64,000 bases of DNA from Bombyx mori (taxonomy: Eukaryota; Arthropoda; Insecta; Lepidoptera; Bombycidae): NCBI RefSeq assembly GCF_030269925.1, contig NC_085133.1:1012001-1076000 (forward strand), given 5' to 3'. How positions within the stretch are numbered: the stretch's first letter is position 1; each line of letters begins with the position of its first letter. The notes below the pieces were generated by a model, which did no database searches, had not been told where the DNA came from, and saw nothing but the letters and a program-made list of their open reading frames with translations. The position numbers were made by a program, and so were the translations under genes. Shown here in pieces: positions 30,165-42,280 of this stretch.

Positions 30165-30395
30165 ACTGGTGGTAGGACCTCTTGTGAGTCCGCGCGGGTA
30201 GGTACCACCACCCCGCCGTGAAGCAGTAATGCGTTTTGGTTTGAAGGGTGGGTAGCCGTTGTAACTAAACTTGAGACCTTAGAACTTATATCGCAAGGTG
30301 GGTGGCGCATTTACGTTGCAGATGTCTATGGGCTCCAGTAACCACTTGACACCAGGTGGGCTGTGAGCTCGTCCACCCATCTAAGCAATAAAAAA
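30165..30395 (+). mobile_element. Bm1-type SINE, head missing
   Basis: Body and tail as in the other copies. Confidence 0.72.
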
Positions 30396-30454
30396 AGAAA
30401 GATGAGCGATGTATAACGTGCAGATCACAAACAATGATAATATAATATATGTAT

Positions 30455-30600
30455 ATGAAAAACGGTGCGCATACAATTTGGTGCACGTGAATGAAGTGAA
30501 ACTTCTGTTTCGATTTGTAGTATTGTGGTTTTCTTCATTTTTGCATACTTGAATCAGATTGATCTTATAATAGGGAATGCTGTATATAAGAGATGCAACA
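30455..30600 (+). repeat. Dispersed repeat, copy 1
   Basis: caatttggtgcacgtgaa … gtagtattgtggttttcttc … aatagggaatgctgt; the second copy is at 36497. Confidence 0.55.
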
Positions 30601-30644
30601 TCATCCACGTTTGCATAATAATATTTTTTTTAAATACTTCATTA

Positions 30645-30881
30645 ACAATCACGCCACGTTAACTGATCCCGTGCTAAGTTCGTAAAGAACTTGTGTTACT
30701 AGTACCAGATAACGGAAATAAATATAATATTTTTATTATACACATACATATATTTAATATACACCCATAACCCTGGAAAGACATTTATATTTATCATACA
30801 AATATCTTCCTTTGGCGGGATTCGAACCCGCGACCCCCTTGTGTAGTGACCATGTCACTTACCACTACACCAGACGGCCGT
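30645..30881 (-). mobile_element. tRNA-derived SINE (second family)
   Basis: Same as 24626, with an undamaged A-box region (tggtgtagtggtaagtgaca on the minus strand) and B-box ggttcgaatcc. Confidence 0.75.
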
Positions 30882-32240
30882 AATTGGAGGCTACTCGTTG
30901 CCGACGCTCGCGCTGGCCTGTAACAGGTATACTACGCGCATGCGCTCGAGTGCCACGCATTCACTCTTCACTCTCGCTCTGTCTCTTTCTATTCCATGTT
31001 GGAAGTCGCATTAGAAGTTTCACTTCAATAAATTAGAATATCGATAACATGATTGTCAATAAAAGTTGTTGTAAAAGATTATCTTTGAAGACCTTTAATA
31101 AAATGAATTTTTTACACATACATTTCGTACGCAATTTTTGTGGATTAATAATAATTAATGATGTATGAAAATTTAATAATTCTATTATTACTGTTTTTAT
31201 ATATCGATCATAATGTATGATGTAACTTATGACTGATATTGTTCGATCAGATCTTGCTTTGGCCTCTAATGACGTCATATGTGGGTTCTCTAGTATTTAG
31301 TTAAGTGTTTGTAAATTAACACTCTCCACTTGATCAATGTCCTCTGTGCATTAATAAGATAATGTCACACTGAAGGCTGTCTCCGAGACGCAAAAATCAA
31401 AGATAATATTAGTACGTTGAAATTTTGGAATATTTTACCTTAAATGAAGTTTAAGATGGGATGGATATATTGTTTTTGCGATCTTTCACGGGCGTCTATA
31501 GCTATGTTCATGTTTACAGGATATTGAAATAGATTCTTAGTATCGTGCATATTTATCTAGTGCATTATAAATGAAAAAAAAAAAACAAAAAACTAGATTA
31601 GATATATTAAGGGATGTGATGTTGAAATGGAACGATGTGATCAAAGTTAAAATCGATTCGAAAAAAAAGAATAATCGATATAAAATTTTAAATGTTAAAT
31701 AATATCGATAATCGATATCTCGGTTCGGTATAAGCTAATTCGAATTAAAAGTCAATTCAGGCTAGCATCACTCATGCTTAGACGAATTTCGACCTTGTTG
31801 CTATATCGAACTGAGTTGATAAACATAAAATTATTGAATTTGGATGTATTTTTGTGTAACAAATGAAAAATGTTAGCTGTGATAAAAAAAAATCGTCGAA
31901 TATTGATTTTATTAATATCTTGGATGTATAAAAAGGTGCGATTATAAATTGAACAAATAAAAAATAAAATAAAAAAAATTGGTATGTAATTATTGTGATA
32001 AAATTTATGTGATTCGTGAATGATGTTAGTGCGATGTGTGTGCGGTTCTCAAACTGTTCAAATTCTTTTTTAATACTACATTTAGATAATCGGATAAAGA
32101 TCAATAAATAAATAAAAAACAATAATGTAATTAGATTAAATAACAACAATTTATGTTATTTGTATTACAATCAAACGTAGAAATCACTTAGGAACACAAT
32201 AATCACCCAAATATAATTTTAAACAGAAATGAGATTAAAC
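30882..32240. other. AT-rich intergenic DNA
   Basis: No exon, SINE or LINE recognised. A GC-richer island at 30895-31010 contains the palindrome gcgcatgcgc. Confidence 0.5.
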
Positions 32241-32247
32241 TACTTAC

Positions 32248-32260
32248 GGTACCGCGCCAT
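32248..32260 (-). CDS. Possible first coding exon (M-A-R-Y) of an unidentified minus-strand gene
   Basis: On the minus strand: gagacaATGGCGCGGTACC followed at once by a perfect gtaagt donor (32247-32242). About 130 bp upstream on the same strand the DNA turns GC-rich (ggcgcgcagttccgtcacgc), like a CpG-containing promoter. I could not find the next exon between here and DSTYK, so the gene is unconfirmed. It could equally be a chance match or the first exon of a noncoding transcript. Confidence 0.3.
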
Positions 32261-32269
32261 TGTCTCAAA

Positions 32270-33425
32270 TCTACCCGCTTAAATACTAACACTTAAAGTC
32301 TTTGAACGATGTTCTCTCGACGAATGTCAACCGACAAATGCGCGCGTGACGGAACTGCGCGCCGGTTTTGTACCCTTTTAGTAGGGTATTCCTTACTGTA
32401 CATATGAGTCGACTATTATCAAAGCCGGCAATGTGACTTTTGGACAATTATTAGTAAATCAGAAAAACGAATTATTGACTTTGTATTCCATTGGCAGTCA
32501 CAAAACTCTTCTGAACGACATCTTAGATAAATAACAGGTTAAGTATTAACTTTTATTTAATGCTGGTTTTGAACCGTATTCTTTGAAGGAGACGATTATA
32601 TTCAAATCAGTCTGTATTGACATTTCAATAACATTTTTTTGTCCAAATGCACAGATTGCCACCTTTGATAATAGACGACTCATATATCGTACACTATCTA
32701 TTGCAAGGAACAATTCGTCTCACATGTCCATTGGCAGAGCGCAAGCGAAACTGACGCTATTAATAGTTTATATTAAATAGTTTTTAAGAAGAAGAAGAAA
32801 TAATATGTTATCTGTGATCGAAATTAACTCAAAAACCGTTTTTTTTTTAATTCATATCCAGTAAATGCACTGAATTAAAAACGTTCGGATTTAATCAGTG
32901 AAGTTGTATTTTAAAAATGCATTATTGTCTGCCGTTGACTTTTTTTTTGTATTCCTATTATTGAAAGATGATTTGTTGTGTGAACGTATAAAAAATTAAT
33001 ACCAATACTTTAAAAATTATAATTTAATAATAATAAAGAAAATAGTAAAATATAATATTAAAATATATTTTTGTGAGTACACGAATCAAATAATACCTAT
33101 ATAATAGAAATGTATTTGTTTATTATTACACTTTATGTATTTTGATACGTTGCCGTTACTAATGCCATTCTCTACCGTCAACCAAAGGTGACGAAGAATG
33201 TAATGGTTTTGTGGAAACAATAATTAACACACATAAACAGATATATTATATATATTATAAATATATAAAACTTGGATGACTGTTTCCATAGATTTCGGTG
33301 AAATTAAAATTACTGAAATATTGAGAGTTTTATTTTGTTAATTTAGGCAAACGAAACGCAGCCCATTCAGCCAAGTCTTGTACGAAGATTAATAGTTCAA
33401 TAAAATTAACCTCTTAGTAAAATGG
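32270..33425. other. AT-rich intergenic DNA with the GC-rich patch 32310-32380
   Basis: Nothing recognised apart from the possible promoter patch and a short LINE-tail-like ccattctctaccgtcaacca at 33171. Confidence 0.45.
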
Positions 33426-33429
33426 TGGG

Positions 33430-33640
33430 ATTTTTTTATTGCCCTTATAAGCAGACGAGCACACGGCCTATCTGATGGTGAGTGGTTACCGTCGCCCATG
33501 GACTCCAGAAATGCCAGGCGGAGCCAATCCGCTGCCCAAACCAACCAGATGGTCAGATCTAGTCAAGGTGGTTGGTGGCAGTCCATACCACGTGGTCTAT
33601 GCCACCCATGACTGAGCATCATACAGGGAACCGCCTACCG
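33430..33640 (-). mobile_element. LINE 3' UTR fragment (family L1)
   Basis: tgcccttataagcagacgag to atgccaggcggagccaatcc. Confidence 0.55.
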
Positions 33641-33759
33641 ACCTACCAACTTAATAAACTATAAGCCTTGAAGAATTGGAAAAGGCACGTGAAGTGAAGT
33701 GAACAGTAGACCAGTCAAACTGGTACTGGACTACCTACGGCAAAACTGTCCGACCTAAT

Positions 33760-33985
33760 GTGGACCTTTTTTTTTCCGGGTCGTTGGCCGAACCTCCTAC
33801 GAGGTCCCCGCGCCTAGGGTGCGCGCGGGGTATGTGGGACTGGTCCGCGACTGTGAGACCGCTTGCCCAAGGATGTTTTCAGGGCCCTACCCACTAAATG
33901 ACTTCTGCACTCTTCGCCCGAGCGTCCGATCCCCTCCGAGATCAGAGCCCGGATGAGATAAGGCGCTACCGCGGTCAACACTACT
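33760..33985. mobile_element. Unclassified GC-rich repeat fragment, probably LINE-derived
   Basis: ccgggtcgttggccgaacct and a gcgcgcgggg block, abutting the SINE at 33995. The composition contrasts with the AT-rich surroundings. Confidence 0.4.
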
Positions 33986-33994
33986 TTTGGGTCA

Positions 33995-34355
33995 TCGTGG
34001 CCTAAAGGATAAGACGTCGGGTGCATTCGTATGTAGTGATGCACCGGTGTTCGAATCCCGCAGGCGGATACCAATTTTTCTAATGAAATACGTACTCAAC
34101 AAATGTTCACGATTGACTTCCACGGTGAAGGAATAACATCGAGTAATAAAAATCAAACCTGCAAAATTATAATTTGCGTAATTACTGGTGGTAGGACCTC
34201 TTGTGAGTACGCACTGGTAGGTACCACCACCCTGCCTATTTCTGCCGTGAAGCAGTGATGCGTTTCGGTTTGAAGGGTGGGGCGGCCGCAGTAACTATAC
34301 TGAGACCTTAGAACTTACATCGTTAAGTGGGTGGCGCATTTACGTTGTCTATGGC
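33995..34355 (+). mobile_element. Bm1-type SINE with tRNA-like head, tail lost
   Basis: Head gtggcctaaaggataagacg to B-box-like gtgttcgaatccc and most of the body. Confidence 0.75.
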
Positions 34356-34442
34356 CGTACCGAGACGGCCGACGTTTCAAAACCTTCGATTCGCCTCGGA
34401 AGACTCCGTCGGACGGGCGTCCTTGGGGTGAGCTGTGCCGTC

Positions 34443-34660
34443 TGGTTTTTTTAAATTTTTTTTATTGCTTAGATTGGCGGACGAGCTCACAGCCCGCCTG
34501 GTGTTAAGTGGCTACTGGAGCCCATAGACATCTACAACGCAAATGCGCCACCCATCTTGAGATATTAGATCTCAGTATAGTTACAACGGCTGCCCCACCC
34601 TTCAAACCGAAACGCATTACTGCTTCACGGTAGATATAGGCAGGGTGGTGGTACCTAAGT
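34443..34660 (-). mobile_element. Bm1-type SINE, truncated
   Basis: Reverse-oriented tail and body. With the element at 33995 it forms an inverted pair about 90 bp apart. Confidence 0.7.
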
Positions 34661-34886
34661 AAGCGACGTGTTCGACGAGAACGATTACCAGGTACTTAAT
34701 ATAGCAAAAAGATATCCGGCGCTGTTCGGGTCATGTCATTTGGCGCGAAAAATCGTCTCCTATTTGTTCATTCAGGTCATAGTCTTGTCTGTGCGTGAAA
34801 TTGAACCCAAGCCGTGCAGCCATATCCTCGTGCGTGAGTAATAAAATCCAAACATTGCAAAATAATATTAGTACCTTCATATTATA

Positions 34887-35120
34887 CTAGCGACCCGCCC
34901 TCGCTTCGCTTCGGAAACATTAAATTTTATTATTGCCTAGCTGAGTCCCGTGATGTTACCCGCGGTTATTGTCGGCCGCGGGACGAAGCTAGTCTAAAAA
35001 AAGTAGCCTAAGTTACTCCTTATATCATCAGCTACATATCAGTGAAAGTCCCGTCAAAATCGGTCCAGCTGTTCCAGAGATTAGCCGGAACAAACAGACA
35101 GGCAGACAAAAATTGTAAAT
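34887..35120 (-). mobile_element. Helitron-like repeat with 3' end cgggtcgctagt
   Basis: Starts actagcgacccgccctcgct, the reverse complement of the end of the element at 29490. Confidence 0.6.
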
Positions 35121-35424
35121 AATTATTTTGGTGTATGTGGCGTATATAGAATATATAGAAATACAGCATTAACGAATTACATTTATACAAATCTCACGCA
35201 ACTTCGACCTCAAAGTTTTAAAAAGGACAAAAATCGTTTTTAATTTCATTTGATGTACATACACGTTCTGACGCGCTGGGGATTTCGTTAATTGGATGCT
35301 GTTATGCAATGAGGGACCAGTTTGATAAACTTAAATATTTGTATAATTAAATGATACTTTTTGGTGACCACGAGAATTAAAATATCCGAATTATCACCCG
35401 AAAAGCAGTTTTTGTTTTTTTTCT

Positions 35425-35535
35425 ATCCATTCGTCCGTAGCCGAAGGGGCTATTCCAGCTACGCGGAGGCGTAGGTGAGCTCAGGGACTCTACCTGAGAA
35501 GATTTACTAACGCTAGCCCTAACAAGAGCTTCGCA
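35425..35535 (-). mobile_element. LINE 3' UTR fragment (family L2)
   Basis: ctatccattcgtccgtagcc… aggtgagctcaggga… ctagccctaacaagagctt. Confidence 0.45.
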
Positions 35536-35539
35536 GAAC

Positions 35540-36490
35540 TAACTGTAACTATACTGAGACCAATTGCACTATTATGTATTAAACTTATCTTGAATATCAA
35601 TTAAATTTTTTTACTATACGTTTTGAAATATGACTTACTGTGTTCTGATAACAATTTCGTAGTGATTTCTTCCTAAAACCTATCATTTATGTCTCTTAAG
35701 TGGACAAACCATTTTTTTTAATGTTAAAATGATGTATGGGGGGCATAAAAATTTTAGAAATGTTACCGTGAGGCATGGGACAAAAAAGGTTGGGAAGCAC
35801 TGCTCTAAACTATCAGGTGTTTTCGGAAATAGAAACTAACCAATTTTTAAATATTGGATGCTTCTTGAATACCCTCGTCCGATTATAAACGACCCACAAT
35901 TAATGGTATCGTACAGCGAGCTGTTAATGTGGGCAAAAATTTGCATATACGTCGTCGAGGGACGAATTGAATTAAATATGGGAGCTGGATATCGGGCGAG
36001 TTGTTAAAAAGGGACCGACGAGACGAGCCGAAGGTCGCTTCCTTTGAAATCTTTTGAAATTTAACTAATTTTATTGTTGTGGGTCGAAGGATTTTTAGAT
36101 CAGGTGAGCCGTATGCTCGTCCTATAGGGGCAATAAAAAATAAGTCACTTGTATTGTGTAAAGCTCTTCTTATGGCTCTAAAATCCCTTCTTCAAACTTA
36201 CTTCAATATTGTGATATCTCTTTCTAAGCACAGATGAAGGAAGATCGATGAATTATTTTCAAAACATTTACACGATAAATGTTGGCGTAATGATTTCACT
36301 CATTGTTCTGTAGGTGCCCGTCAAAGAATAAAATTGAGACTATAGAAGGGCAGCTCATTTTCAACACTTTTATTTTAGTTTCAATAGTAAAGTATGTACT
36401 TCATTTCTCGTGAGACTTAGAAATTATTAAAACATACTTTACGGTTTTTAATACTGTACAGCATTGATAATTATTTAGTTAAAGCAAAAA
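35540..36490. other. Intergenic, no gene seen
   Basis: AT-rich. A short L1 tail piece occurs near 36095-36140 (aggtgagccgtatgctcgtc). Nothing else recognised. Confidence 0.45.
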
Positions 36491-36496
36491 AAAATG

Positions 36497-36640
36497 GCGT
36501 GCAATTTGGTGCACGTGAAAGAAGTGAAACTTCTTTTGAGGTGTGTAGTATTGTGGTTTTCTTCATTTTTCGTCCTTAAGTCTGAAATCAAATTTCTCTT
36601 GTAATAGGGTATGCTGTGTGTAAGACAAACGATCTAGCTT
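36497..36640 (+). repeat. Dispersed repeat, copy 2
   Basis: Matches 30455-30600. Confidence 0.55.
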
Positions 36641-36734
36641 GCTTGCTTGCCGCAAGATGTTTTCTCTTTTCATACTCCTCTAATACCATTTCTTCGCTCA
36701 ATCCCCTTTTACACATATTGTCTTTCACGCAATG

Positions 36735-36935
36735 TTTTTTTTTTTTTTATTGCTTAGATGGGTGGACGAGCTCACAGCCCACCTGGTTTTAAGTGGTTAC
36801 TGGAGCCCATAGACATCCACAACGTAAATGGGCCACCCACCTTGAGATATAAGTTCTAAGGTCTCAAGTAAGTTACAACGGCTGCCCCACCCTTCAAACC
36901 GAAACGCATTATTGCTTCACGGCAGAAATAATGTA
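36735..36935 (-). mobile_element. Bm1-type SINE, truncated
   Basis: T-run, tail and half of the body in reverse orientation. Confidence 0.68.
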
Positions 36936-37377
36936 TTAGTAATATGTCTGCACTTAACTGATCTATGGCAGTCCATCTGGCTCTATAACGAGGGTCACGA
37001 ATAAAAAGGGTTATTTGAACAAGATTTTCTTGATTTTCGTGAAATAACACGTTTCTTTCGGCTTTTTTCCTGCCGTACTTCCCAATGCAGCATCGATAGG
37101 TCGCACGTCCATAATTACGAGCCGACCGATTTGTGTTTTATGTTGTAAGCGACAAAGACTAGTATCGCGTGTTGCGATTCAACGTCTCCAGCCTAATTTC
37201 CCTTTATTTTCGCTAGAAGTTATGATTTCGTGACAGCTGTTTTAAACGTTTCAAATGTCTTGATTTTTTGCGGGTTGTTTTTTTAAGGCTTTTTATCGGT
37301 TTTCGTATCGGGCGGCCTAATGGTCGGATCTTTTGTATTGAGTAACTCGATGGTACAGCAGCTAACAGCCCTATAGA

Positions 37378-37822
37378 AGTCGTCGGGGCCTAAGCGATAA
37401 GACGTCCGATGCATTCGTGTTGAGCGATGCACCGGTGTTCGAATCTCAGGCGGGTACCAATTTTTCTAATGAAATACGTACTCAACAAATTTTCACGATT
37501 GACTTCCACGGTGAAGGAATAATCCAATTTCATCGTGTAATAAAAATTAAACCCGCAAAATTATAATTTGCGTAATTACTGGTGGTAGGACCTCTTGTGA
37601 GTCCGCGCGGGTAGGTACCACCGCCCTGCCTATTTCTGCCGTGAAGCAGTAATGCGTTTCGGTTTGAAGGGTGGGACATCCGTTGTAACTATACTGAGAC
37701 CCTTAGAACTTATATCTCAAGATGGGTGGCGCATTTACGTTGTAGATGTCTATGGGCTCCTGTAACCACTTAACACCAGGTGGGCTGTGAGCTTGTCCAC
37801 CAATCTAAGCAATAAAAAAAAA
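37378..37822 (+). mobile_element. Bm1-type SINE, full length
   Basis: Head gtcggggcctaagcgataag with B-box-like gtgttcgaatctc, body, tail ctaagcaataaaaaaaa. Confidence 0.78.
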
Positions 37823-38159
37823 AAAGAAATGTTGCGCCGAGGATCGTGGGTTCGATTCCCACATAGAGCAAACATTGTGTGACGAACATTTTTTTTTGCA
37901 TTTTGTCTGGGGGCTTAATATCTAAATATTATGTAAATATTTAAACGTACTATACAAGTATACCAACCTTTGGTATACTTAACACAGGGAATCCTAAATT
38001 GGCGCTGGATGACCGTGCGTGATGTTTCAGTTCTTTAGTTCTTTAGGTTCTTCTGTCGTGAACCGTGAATAGGTTTTACAAGTATTTCTTGTGAAGTTCC
38101 ACGGCTGTTCGGATTGTTGACGGTCCCATTCCCAGCAATTGTTATACCTCTTACTTACT

Positions 38160-38392
38160 AATGGTAGTAGGATCTCTTGTAAGTCCGCACGGGTAGGTAC
38201 CACCACCCTGCCTGTTTCTGCAGTGAAGTAGTGATGCGTTTCGGTTTGAAGGGTGGGGCTAACTATACTGCGACCTTAAAACTCGTATCTCAAGATGGGT
38301 GCCGCTATCGACTTTATAGATGTCTATGAGCTCCGGTAACCACTTAACACCAGGTGGGCTGTGAGCTCGTCCACCCATATATGCAATAAAAA
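38160..38392 (+). mobile_element. Bm1-type SINE, head missing
   Basis: Body and tail (catatatgcaataaaaaa). Confidence 0.7.
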
Positions 38393-38399
38393 AACCTCT

Positions 38400-38785
38400 C
38401 CGGTCTTCTGAGAAACTATAGTTCGCCTGGTATTATGTATCATGTGCTCTGTATATTGGAGTACTCCAAGGAATAGCTTGAGATAAGGCCGCCGTCTCAT
38501 TTTTACCGTCGCACCGTCCAACAACTCGCTCGTGCTTACTACTTAGAACCATTGCGCTCATCTACAATGCGTATCCAGAGACCATCCAGAGACCATCTGG
38601 CTTTGGGATTAATCTTCCTCCACGGTATTCCTCACTGATATGTCATGATCTTCAAAGAGGTTTAAGTAAACCCATCAGCGGTAGACAATTACTTGGCTGT
38701 GCCTCTATCATTCATGGTCATGAGAGATGGTAACCAGTCACCATCAGGTTAGGCCGTAAGATTATCTTCCCATAACGAAAAAAAA
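38400..38785 (+). mobile_element. LINE 3' fragment (family L1), old
   Basis: Heavily diverged copy of the RT C-terminus and 3' UTR with several frameshifts. Confidence 0.5.
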
Positions 38786-39275
38786 GTGCTAAGCACACAA
38801 GCTTCACAGTAATAGGTTCTCGATAAAAACATCAAACTTCAAAGCTAGGACAATAATCCAACAGTATATCAAGGAACCATTTAACGCGGTATTAATTCCT
38901 TTGATCTACGTCGCCGGCTCGTGATTGGTTGTTCGCGACACGTGCTCACGCCTAGGTATTGAATAATACACACGCTCGTATAAGACGTACAACGTGTGAC
39001 ATTAATAACGGTTTCATACATCAAACGAATTAGGACCTTGAATTAAAAGGTTTACTAAAGCAAAAAAATATATACAAAAACAACACCCTATATAATGTAA
39101 GACCGATATAACGTTAATAGCTGTATTCTCAAGACAGCCTGTAGTGGAAAATAAAGTGTGATCATACAATGGTAGGTAGCACTTTCTATCACAGAATAAA
39201 AGAAATACAGCAAAAACCTGAATCGCGCTAAGGCAATTTTTATCCCTTCAGCCGGTGGCAAACATTACCGAAATC
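38786..39275. other. Intergenic, no gene seen
   Basis: A block at 38920-38960 has an inverted CCAAT (attggt) and an E-box (cacgtg), too little to call a promoter. Confidence 0.4.
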
Positions 39276-39279
39276 CGAC

Positions 39280-40195
39280 CGTCGATAACAATGACCTGCA
39301 GAGGCGTATTGAAGTTACGCTGTAGGATCAGGGAGCAACCAATTTTCCACGAGTATTGGGATACTTGGGGTCGACGTGTCCATCGATGTCCAATATAAGA
39401 GTAATTTGGAGGACAAAACCAAATTTAGGCGTCTAAAATTCTGAAAGTCCTTAACAGAGAGAAGCAGTGCGTCACGCGAGGACAAAGACTTACTTTACAA
39501 AGCACAAGTCTAGCCTCGCGTGGAAGACTGCTCCCATTTCTTTCCAAACACTAGCTACTTCAATTTGACATATAGAAGAAGGCCGTGCGTATGGTCGATA
39601 ATCCTGTTCTCACGGATCATTTGGTATCTTTGGGCTTACGGAGGAACTTCACCTCTCTCTTTATATCGTATGTTCATGAGGAGTGTTCTGAGGAATTGTT
39701 TGAGATGATACCACTGTCTCGATTTTACTATCGCACCGCCCGCCACCGGAGTAGAGTTCATCCATACTACCTGCAGCCACTGCGTTCATCCACAGTGCGC
39801 TTTTTTTTTATTGCCCTTGTAGGCAGACGAGCATACGGCCCACCTGGTGGTGAGTGGTTACCGTCGCCCATGGACTTCAGCAATGCCAGGGGCAGAGCCA
39901 AGCCGCTGCCTACTGCTTAATACTCTTCACAAGCCTCGTTTGAGGAAAGATATGTCATAGCGCTCGAGAAACATCGTGGAGGGAAGCTCATTCCAAAGCC
40001 GGATGGTACGTGGCAAAAAAGATCGCTGGAAGCGCTTCCAGAGATCTTTTTGGCTTTTTGAGGCTTGTGAAGAGCACTTAACGGTAGGCAGCGACTTGGC
40101 TCTGCCCCAGGCATTGCTGAAGTCCGTGGGCGACGATAACCACTCACCATCAGGTGGGCCGTATGCTCGTCTGCCTACACGAGCAATAAAAAAAA
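39280..40195 (+). mobile_element. LINE (family L1) ORF2 C-terminal part, interrupted by an inverted piece of the same family
   Basis: 39280-39805 reads (with frameshifts) G-V-D-V-S-I-D-V-Q-Y… Y-K-A-Q-V… to S-T-V-R. 39806-40034 is in reverse orientation (3' UTR first). 40035-40195 resumes the forward order. A short cgctt direct repeat occurs at the two junctions. Confidence 0.65.
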
Positions 40196-40439
40196 TTATA
40201 AGGCGTTATGTCAAAAAACAGTCCTATCATTTCTTCTGATAACAACAGACAATAGTTCTGAACATACATTAAATACCATGAATTTTGGGTTATCATTTTA
40301 CAAGCAATATGAAAAGTTTTGGGTTTAGTCAGCGGCTTACAAAATAAATATGTACAGGGAGTGGTGAAGCCAGTACCCGAATGTTTAATGCTGTAACAGC
40401 TACCGATGCTCGTAGGTATCAGAGACAATGTCTACAGCT

Positions 40440-40705
40440 CCTGGTTTGAAGACGGACATCTCATATCGCTCAGGAAACAAATTACAGAATCAATTCTGGC
40501 AGACCCACAGACATAACCCACTGAGTTTCTCGCTGAATCTTTTCAGTGGGTCGCGTTGCCGATCCGGTGGTAGATTCTGCGAAGCTGCTCTTGCTAGGGC
40601 CAGTGTTAGCAACACCTCCGGTTTGAGACCCGAGAGCTCACCTACACGCCAGGGTAACTCTGATATAGCCTCTCAAGGCTATCAGCATAGGTAGGGAAAA
40701 AAGTC
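40440..40705 (+). mobile_element. LINE 3' fragment (family L2)
   Basis: cccactgagtttctcgctga to ctctcaaggctatcagcata. Confidence 0.55.
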
Positions 40706-41213
40706 ACATCTCGAGGTGTACAAGAAACGCGTGACTGCTTTGCGGTGGCAAAGGACCACAGAACTTATCCGTACGGGCTTACAGTATGTCTTAGCATATA
40801 TACTTACTCAAACTGTAAATATTCTTGGTCTTTGTTTTTTATTACACAATGTTATCTCTTCATCGTGGAAATAATCCGTGAGCACATGTAAAGTACTTGT
40901 GTGTTTAGAAAAACTAGTGTTCCCGCAGTAGTCGAAATCCGACTATAATTAATTGAAATTGTAAGTTTCTACACTATTATGATTATAATTTCAAAGACTA
41001 TTATACTTCTATAATCACAAATTTCGCCAACACTACACTATAGAAAAATATTAATAAAGACAAATAATATTTAACCTGTTCTCAATTTGACCACAGACGT
41101 CAAGAAGAGACTTTTTGGCGGGAACGCGAGGAGTGAAGTTATGTGATTTGTTTTATTTTGTCTGTTTAGTGTTTCTTCGGGTTTAAATGTGTAATAATGG
41201 TGGTTTATTAACT

Positions 41214-41389
41214 GTTTATTTATTTATTTATTTATTCATTCAACTTAATGCACATAAGTACAATGGTGGACTTAATGCCTGAGGCATTCTCTACCAGTCA
41301 ACCAAGGGTGGTGTAGAGAATCCTGTGGTAGGTGCATAACTTAATGTGAAACAACCAAACTACATTATACAATATACAAACACATACAC

Positions 41390-41441
<52 letters not shown>

Positions 41442-41470
41442 CACATACACAACGTAATAATTTCGTAACG
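41214..41470 (-). mobile_element. LINE 3' tail (family L3) with TA microsatellite
   Basis: tttatttatttatttattca then cttaatgcctgaggcattct and ctaccagtcaacc; the same tail is at 42365-42460. Confidence 0.55.
41392..41439. repeat. (TA)n microsatellite, about 47 bp
   Basis: Perfect alternating TA run. Confidence 0.95.
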
Positions 41471-42024
41471 TTTAATATCTGTGAAAGTGCACAAATGTGC
41501 AAAAATGGAAAATGAAACAAAGCCACTGGACGTAACTTCTCGGGATCCTCCAAAAAGTCCACTGAAAAAATATTAGTAAATGACCACCATTTTACTGAGA
41601 TTATATTTCATCCTATATCATTTCATTTCATTTTATTTCATCCCAGTTGATTAATGTCTCAAATTAGTCATCTTCATTTCATTTCACTCCATAATATAAT
41701 TTTTCATAAAAATATGAATATAAATTAAAATAAGACTTGACTTAAAGGTCTCAGTTACCAGGTCATAAAATCCCTTAAAAAAAGACGTCAAGAGCAAAAG
41801 TTTGACAATAAATAAATAGTATGCATGTGTGTGTATCAAATAAATGGTAGTGTGTGTAACGTTTTCTTTATTGATTTAATGTATCTTTTATGCATTATTT
41901 AAAAAAATATTAGCATTGTGCACTGCTTCTCTATATTTTCTATAAGTGTGGAAAATTTCATCTTCCGTCCGCGCCATTTTCGTAAAAAGGGGTACAAAGT
42001 TTTTGCTTCACGTATTATTATATA

Positions 42025-42112
42025 GATAAAAAAATGTACCTGCCTGCGGGATTCGAACACCGGCCCCGTCGATACGAGTGCACCGGGCCTCTTATCTTTT
42101 AGGCCGTCGCGA
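42025..42112 (-). mobile_element. tRNA-like SINE head, isolated
   Basis: tgcgggattcgaacaccggc to ttttaggccgtcgcgacttc, the head region of a Bm1-type SINE without a body. Not a functional tRNA gene by sequence. Confidence 0.55.
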
Positions 42113-42280
42113 CTTCATTATTCACGTATTTAATTTATGTTCTTCGTATTGATATTTCTCATTACTGTAATACATTTTAATGGCTGTATTTAATCGCGTG
42201 AACGAAATATTAGTCACAGTTTCGAATTCCCTAATTGTTGCAGTCCAAGAAAGAAATCGGTTATTTTATTTATATTCCAG

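Larger units (their letters stand above)
41106..41782 (+). mobile_element. GGCGGG SINE-like element, itself interrupted
   Basis: Starts agagactttttggcgggaac and ends aaaatcccttaaaaaaa. It is flanked by an exact 11-bp duplication (41095-41105 and 41783-41793). A LINE tail plus TA microsatellite (about 41214-41470) sits inside. Confidence 0.8.
40917..42023 (-). mobile_element. Helitron split by a nested SINE-like insertion
   Basis: Left part 40917-41105, right part 41783-42023. Rejoining over the duplicated agacgtcaaga gives the same order as the intact copy at 44769. Confidence 0.75.

Noticed and set aside
31778..32149. Hydrophobic 123-residue minus-strand ORF as a membrane protein gene
   Set aside because: Phe/Leu/Ile/Asn richness follows from AT-rich DNA. 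There is no start context, splice sites or family resemblance.
41392..41562. ORF with a run of alternating Ile-Tyr
   Set aside because: Translation of the (TA)n microsatellite.
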